A stretch of 64,000 bases of DNA, taken from contig NZ_CP089979.1 of the NCBI RefSeq assembly GCF_021389935.1, positions 3,639,001-3,703,000 of the forward strand. The letters are read 5' to 3'. The number at the start of each line of letters is the position of its first letter. Positions within the stretch are counted from its first letter, which is position 1. The notes beneath the pieces are model-generated. The model had not been told where the DNA came from. It worked only from the letters and a program-made list of their open reading frames with translations, and searched no databases. The translations under genes and the position numbers were made by a program. This DNA is from Fulvivirga ligni. GTDB lineage: Bacteria > Bacteroidota > Bacteroidia > Cytophagales > Cyclobacteriaceae. This document shows positions 62,790 to 64,000 of this stretch, piece after piece.

Positions 62790-62940
62790 TATTATCTAAG
62801 CTAAAAACTACTATTTTTGTGCACCGCAGTGGGCTAATAGTTAAAAACAAACAGTTTAGAGCTTTGGTTTAGCTGCAATATATTAATTTTCTTGAATAAT
62901 ACGCTTTCGGCGGCAAAAATATCAAATTTTTTAACAATCA

Positions 62941-64000
62941 ATGGATTCTAGGTCAATAAGGAACAAGTTTCTCGAATTTTTTAAGCAAAAAGGACATCAA
63001 ATAGTTCCTTCTGCTCCAATGGTAAACAAGAATGATCCTACATTAATGTTTACTAATGCTGGTATGAACCAGTTTAAGGACTATTTTCTGGGTAATAAGA
63101 AGCCGCCTTATTTAAGAGCGGCCGATACGCAGAAATGTCTTAGAGTTTCTGGAAAGCATAATGACCTGGAAGAGGTAGGTTTGGATACTTACCACCATAC
63201 CATGTTTGAGATGTTGGGCAACTGGTCTTTTGGCGATTATTTTAAAAAGGATGCTATTGCCTGGGCCTGGGAGCTACTTACAGAGGAATATGGACTACCC
63301 AAAGAGAGATTATATGTAACCGTTTTTGGAGGCGATGAAGGTGATAAGCTGGATGTTGACCAGGAAGCATACGATTTTTGGGCAGAGATAATTGATAAGG
63401 AGAGAATCCTTTACGGATCCAAAAAAGATAACTTCTGGGAAATGGGAGATACAGGGCCCTGCGGACCTTGTTCTGAAATTCATATCGACCTAAGACCAGA
63501 TGATGAGATTATAAAAACTCCTGGTAAAGACCTTGTTAATGAGGATCATCCATTAGTAGTGGAGATTTGGAATCTGGTATTTATGGAGTTTAATCGCCAG
63601 GCTTCTGGTGAGTTGGTAAGTCTTCCTGCCAAGCACGTAGATACAGGTATGGGCTTTGAAAGGCTTTGTATGGCTATTCAAAAGAAGACATCTAACTATG
63701 ATACTGATGTATTTACACCACTTATACAGTATATAGCAGATAAGGCAGGCATCACATATGGTGTTGATAGAACTAATGATATTGCTGTAAGAGTAATTGC
63801 AGATCACGTGAGAGCGATTTCTTTCGCTATTGCCGATGGTCAGTTGCCATCTAACACTGGTGCGGGCTATGTGATCAGAAGAATATTGAGAAGGGCTGTG
63901 CGTTATGGCTACACCTTCTTAAAGCAGGATTCTCCTTTTATATATGAGCTAGTTGCCATTTTGGTAAAGCAGTTTGATGGCGTATTCCCCGAGCTTAAAG
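62941..64000 (+). CDS. alaS: Alanyl-tRNA synthetase, N-terminal part
   Basis: The first 353 residues of AlaRS; the frame is open to the right window edge. ATG 62941 gives [19 protein letters not shown], the normal family start. Class II catalytic-core blocks are present: [21 protein letters not shown] (named by its NAGMNQFK centre), [32 protein letters not shown] and [11 protein letters not shown]. It then enters the tRNA-recognition region ([19 protein letters not shown]). It charges tRNA-Ala. It is divergent from the M23 pair. Confidence 0.97.
   Translation, partial: MDSRSIRNKFLEFFKQKGHQIVPSAPMVNKNDPTLMFTNAGMNQFKDYFLGNKKPPYLRAADTQKCLRVSGKHNDLEEVGLDTYHHTMFEMLGNWSFGDYFKKDAIAWAWELLTEEYGLPKERLYVTVFGGDEGDKLDVDQEAYDFWAEIIDKERILYGSKKDNFWEMGDTGPCGPCSEIHIDLRPDDEIIKTPGKDLVNEDHPLVVEIWNLVFMEFNRQASGELVSLPAKHVDTGMGFERLCMAIQKKTSNYDTDVFTPLIQYIADKAGITYGVDRTNDIAVRVIADHVRAISFAIADGQLPSNTGAGYVIRRILRRAVRYGYTFLKQDSPFIYELVAILVKQFDGVFPELK

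Noticed and set aside
63553-63807. An 84-codon minus-strand frame.
   Set aside because: It lies antisense inside alaS, whose plus-strand frame is certain.
2000-64000. CRISPR arrays, prophage genes, IS transposases and rRNA.
   Set aside because: No regularly spaced direct repeats, no phage structural genes, no transposase-like protein and no rRNA sequence were seen anywhere in the window.

Overview
The window comes from a Bacteroidota chromosome, most likely a marine or soil Cytophagales-type gliding bacterium (Fulvivirga/Marivirga-like; this is inference). The evidence is two secreted proteins with type IX secretion C-terminal sorting domains, a hybrid two-component system with a periplasmic propeller, TTG-N19-TAnnTTTG promoters of the Bacteroidota type, start codons mostly without strong Shine-Dalgarno sequences, and many SPII lipoproteins. 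Genes are mostly syntenic housekeeping or accessory blocks, and no phage, IS transposase or CRISPR array was seen.

Layout. 1-8.3 kb: the end of a mannan-type polysaccharide locus (acetylesterase, cellobiose 2-epimerase, hybrid two-component regulator, GH5 mannanase, secreted hypothetical). 8.3-16.7 kb: a lipoprotein gene, an 80-bp dispersed repeat, then an RNA-repair island: a WYL-domain regulator divergent from hen1 and pnkp (bacterial Pnkp/Hen1 RNA end-healing, sealing and 2'-O-methylation), a small split gene, a tRNA-like non-coding RNA of about 215 nt with intact acceptor, D and T arms but about 160 nt in place of the anticodon arm, and two overlapping RlaP/YcgL-type nucleotidyltransferase genes. 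A 19-bp palindrome occurs twice, in front of hen1 and in front of the second unit, each time exactly 9 bases before a TTnnTTTG -7 box, so the two units look like one regulon. 16.8-18.1 kb: a toxin, HTH antitoxin and SecB-like chaperone module (TAC) with a textbook promoter.

18.3-31.5 kb: M1 aminopeptidase, ABCG-type transporter with a TerB-like N-terminus, histone-deacetylase-family hydrolase, DUF2383 protein, a 1319-residue secreted lamin-tail/nuclease protein, and a divergent azoR/hxlR pair with a YodB-like operator cluster. 31.5-32.0 kb: a gene-free stretch packed with hairpin repeats. 32.0-35.1 kb: SUMF1-domain protein, ECF sigma factor and anti-sigma-like operon. 35.3-40.5 kb: DUF72 protein and an NHEJ block (ligD, ku, two small companions). 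40.5-46.9 kb: DinB/YfiT protein, PLP decarboxylase, SAM-I riboswitch with visible terminator and antiterminator in front of a metH that lacks its homocysteine-binding domain, metF, and a small heat-shock protein.

46.9-64 kb: surface and cell-envelope genes (lipoprotein, outer-membrane barrel, DUF1501/DUF1800 pair), an HMG-CoA lyase-type gene with a perfect promoter, TPR and DnaJ proteins, dprA, a MerR regulator, CapA-family and GH13 amylase lipoproteins, two paralogous M23 endopeptidases and the start of alaS, which runs off the right edge.

The most unusual element is the tRNA-like RNA embedded between the Pnkp/Hen1 genes and the nucleotidyltransferase genes. I could not determine whether it has been described before.
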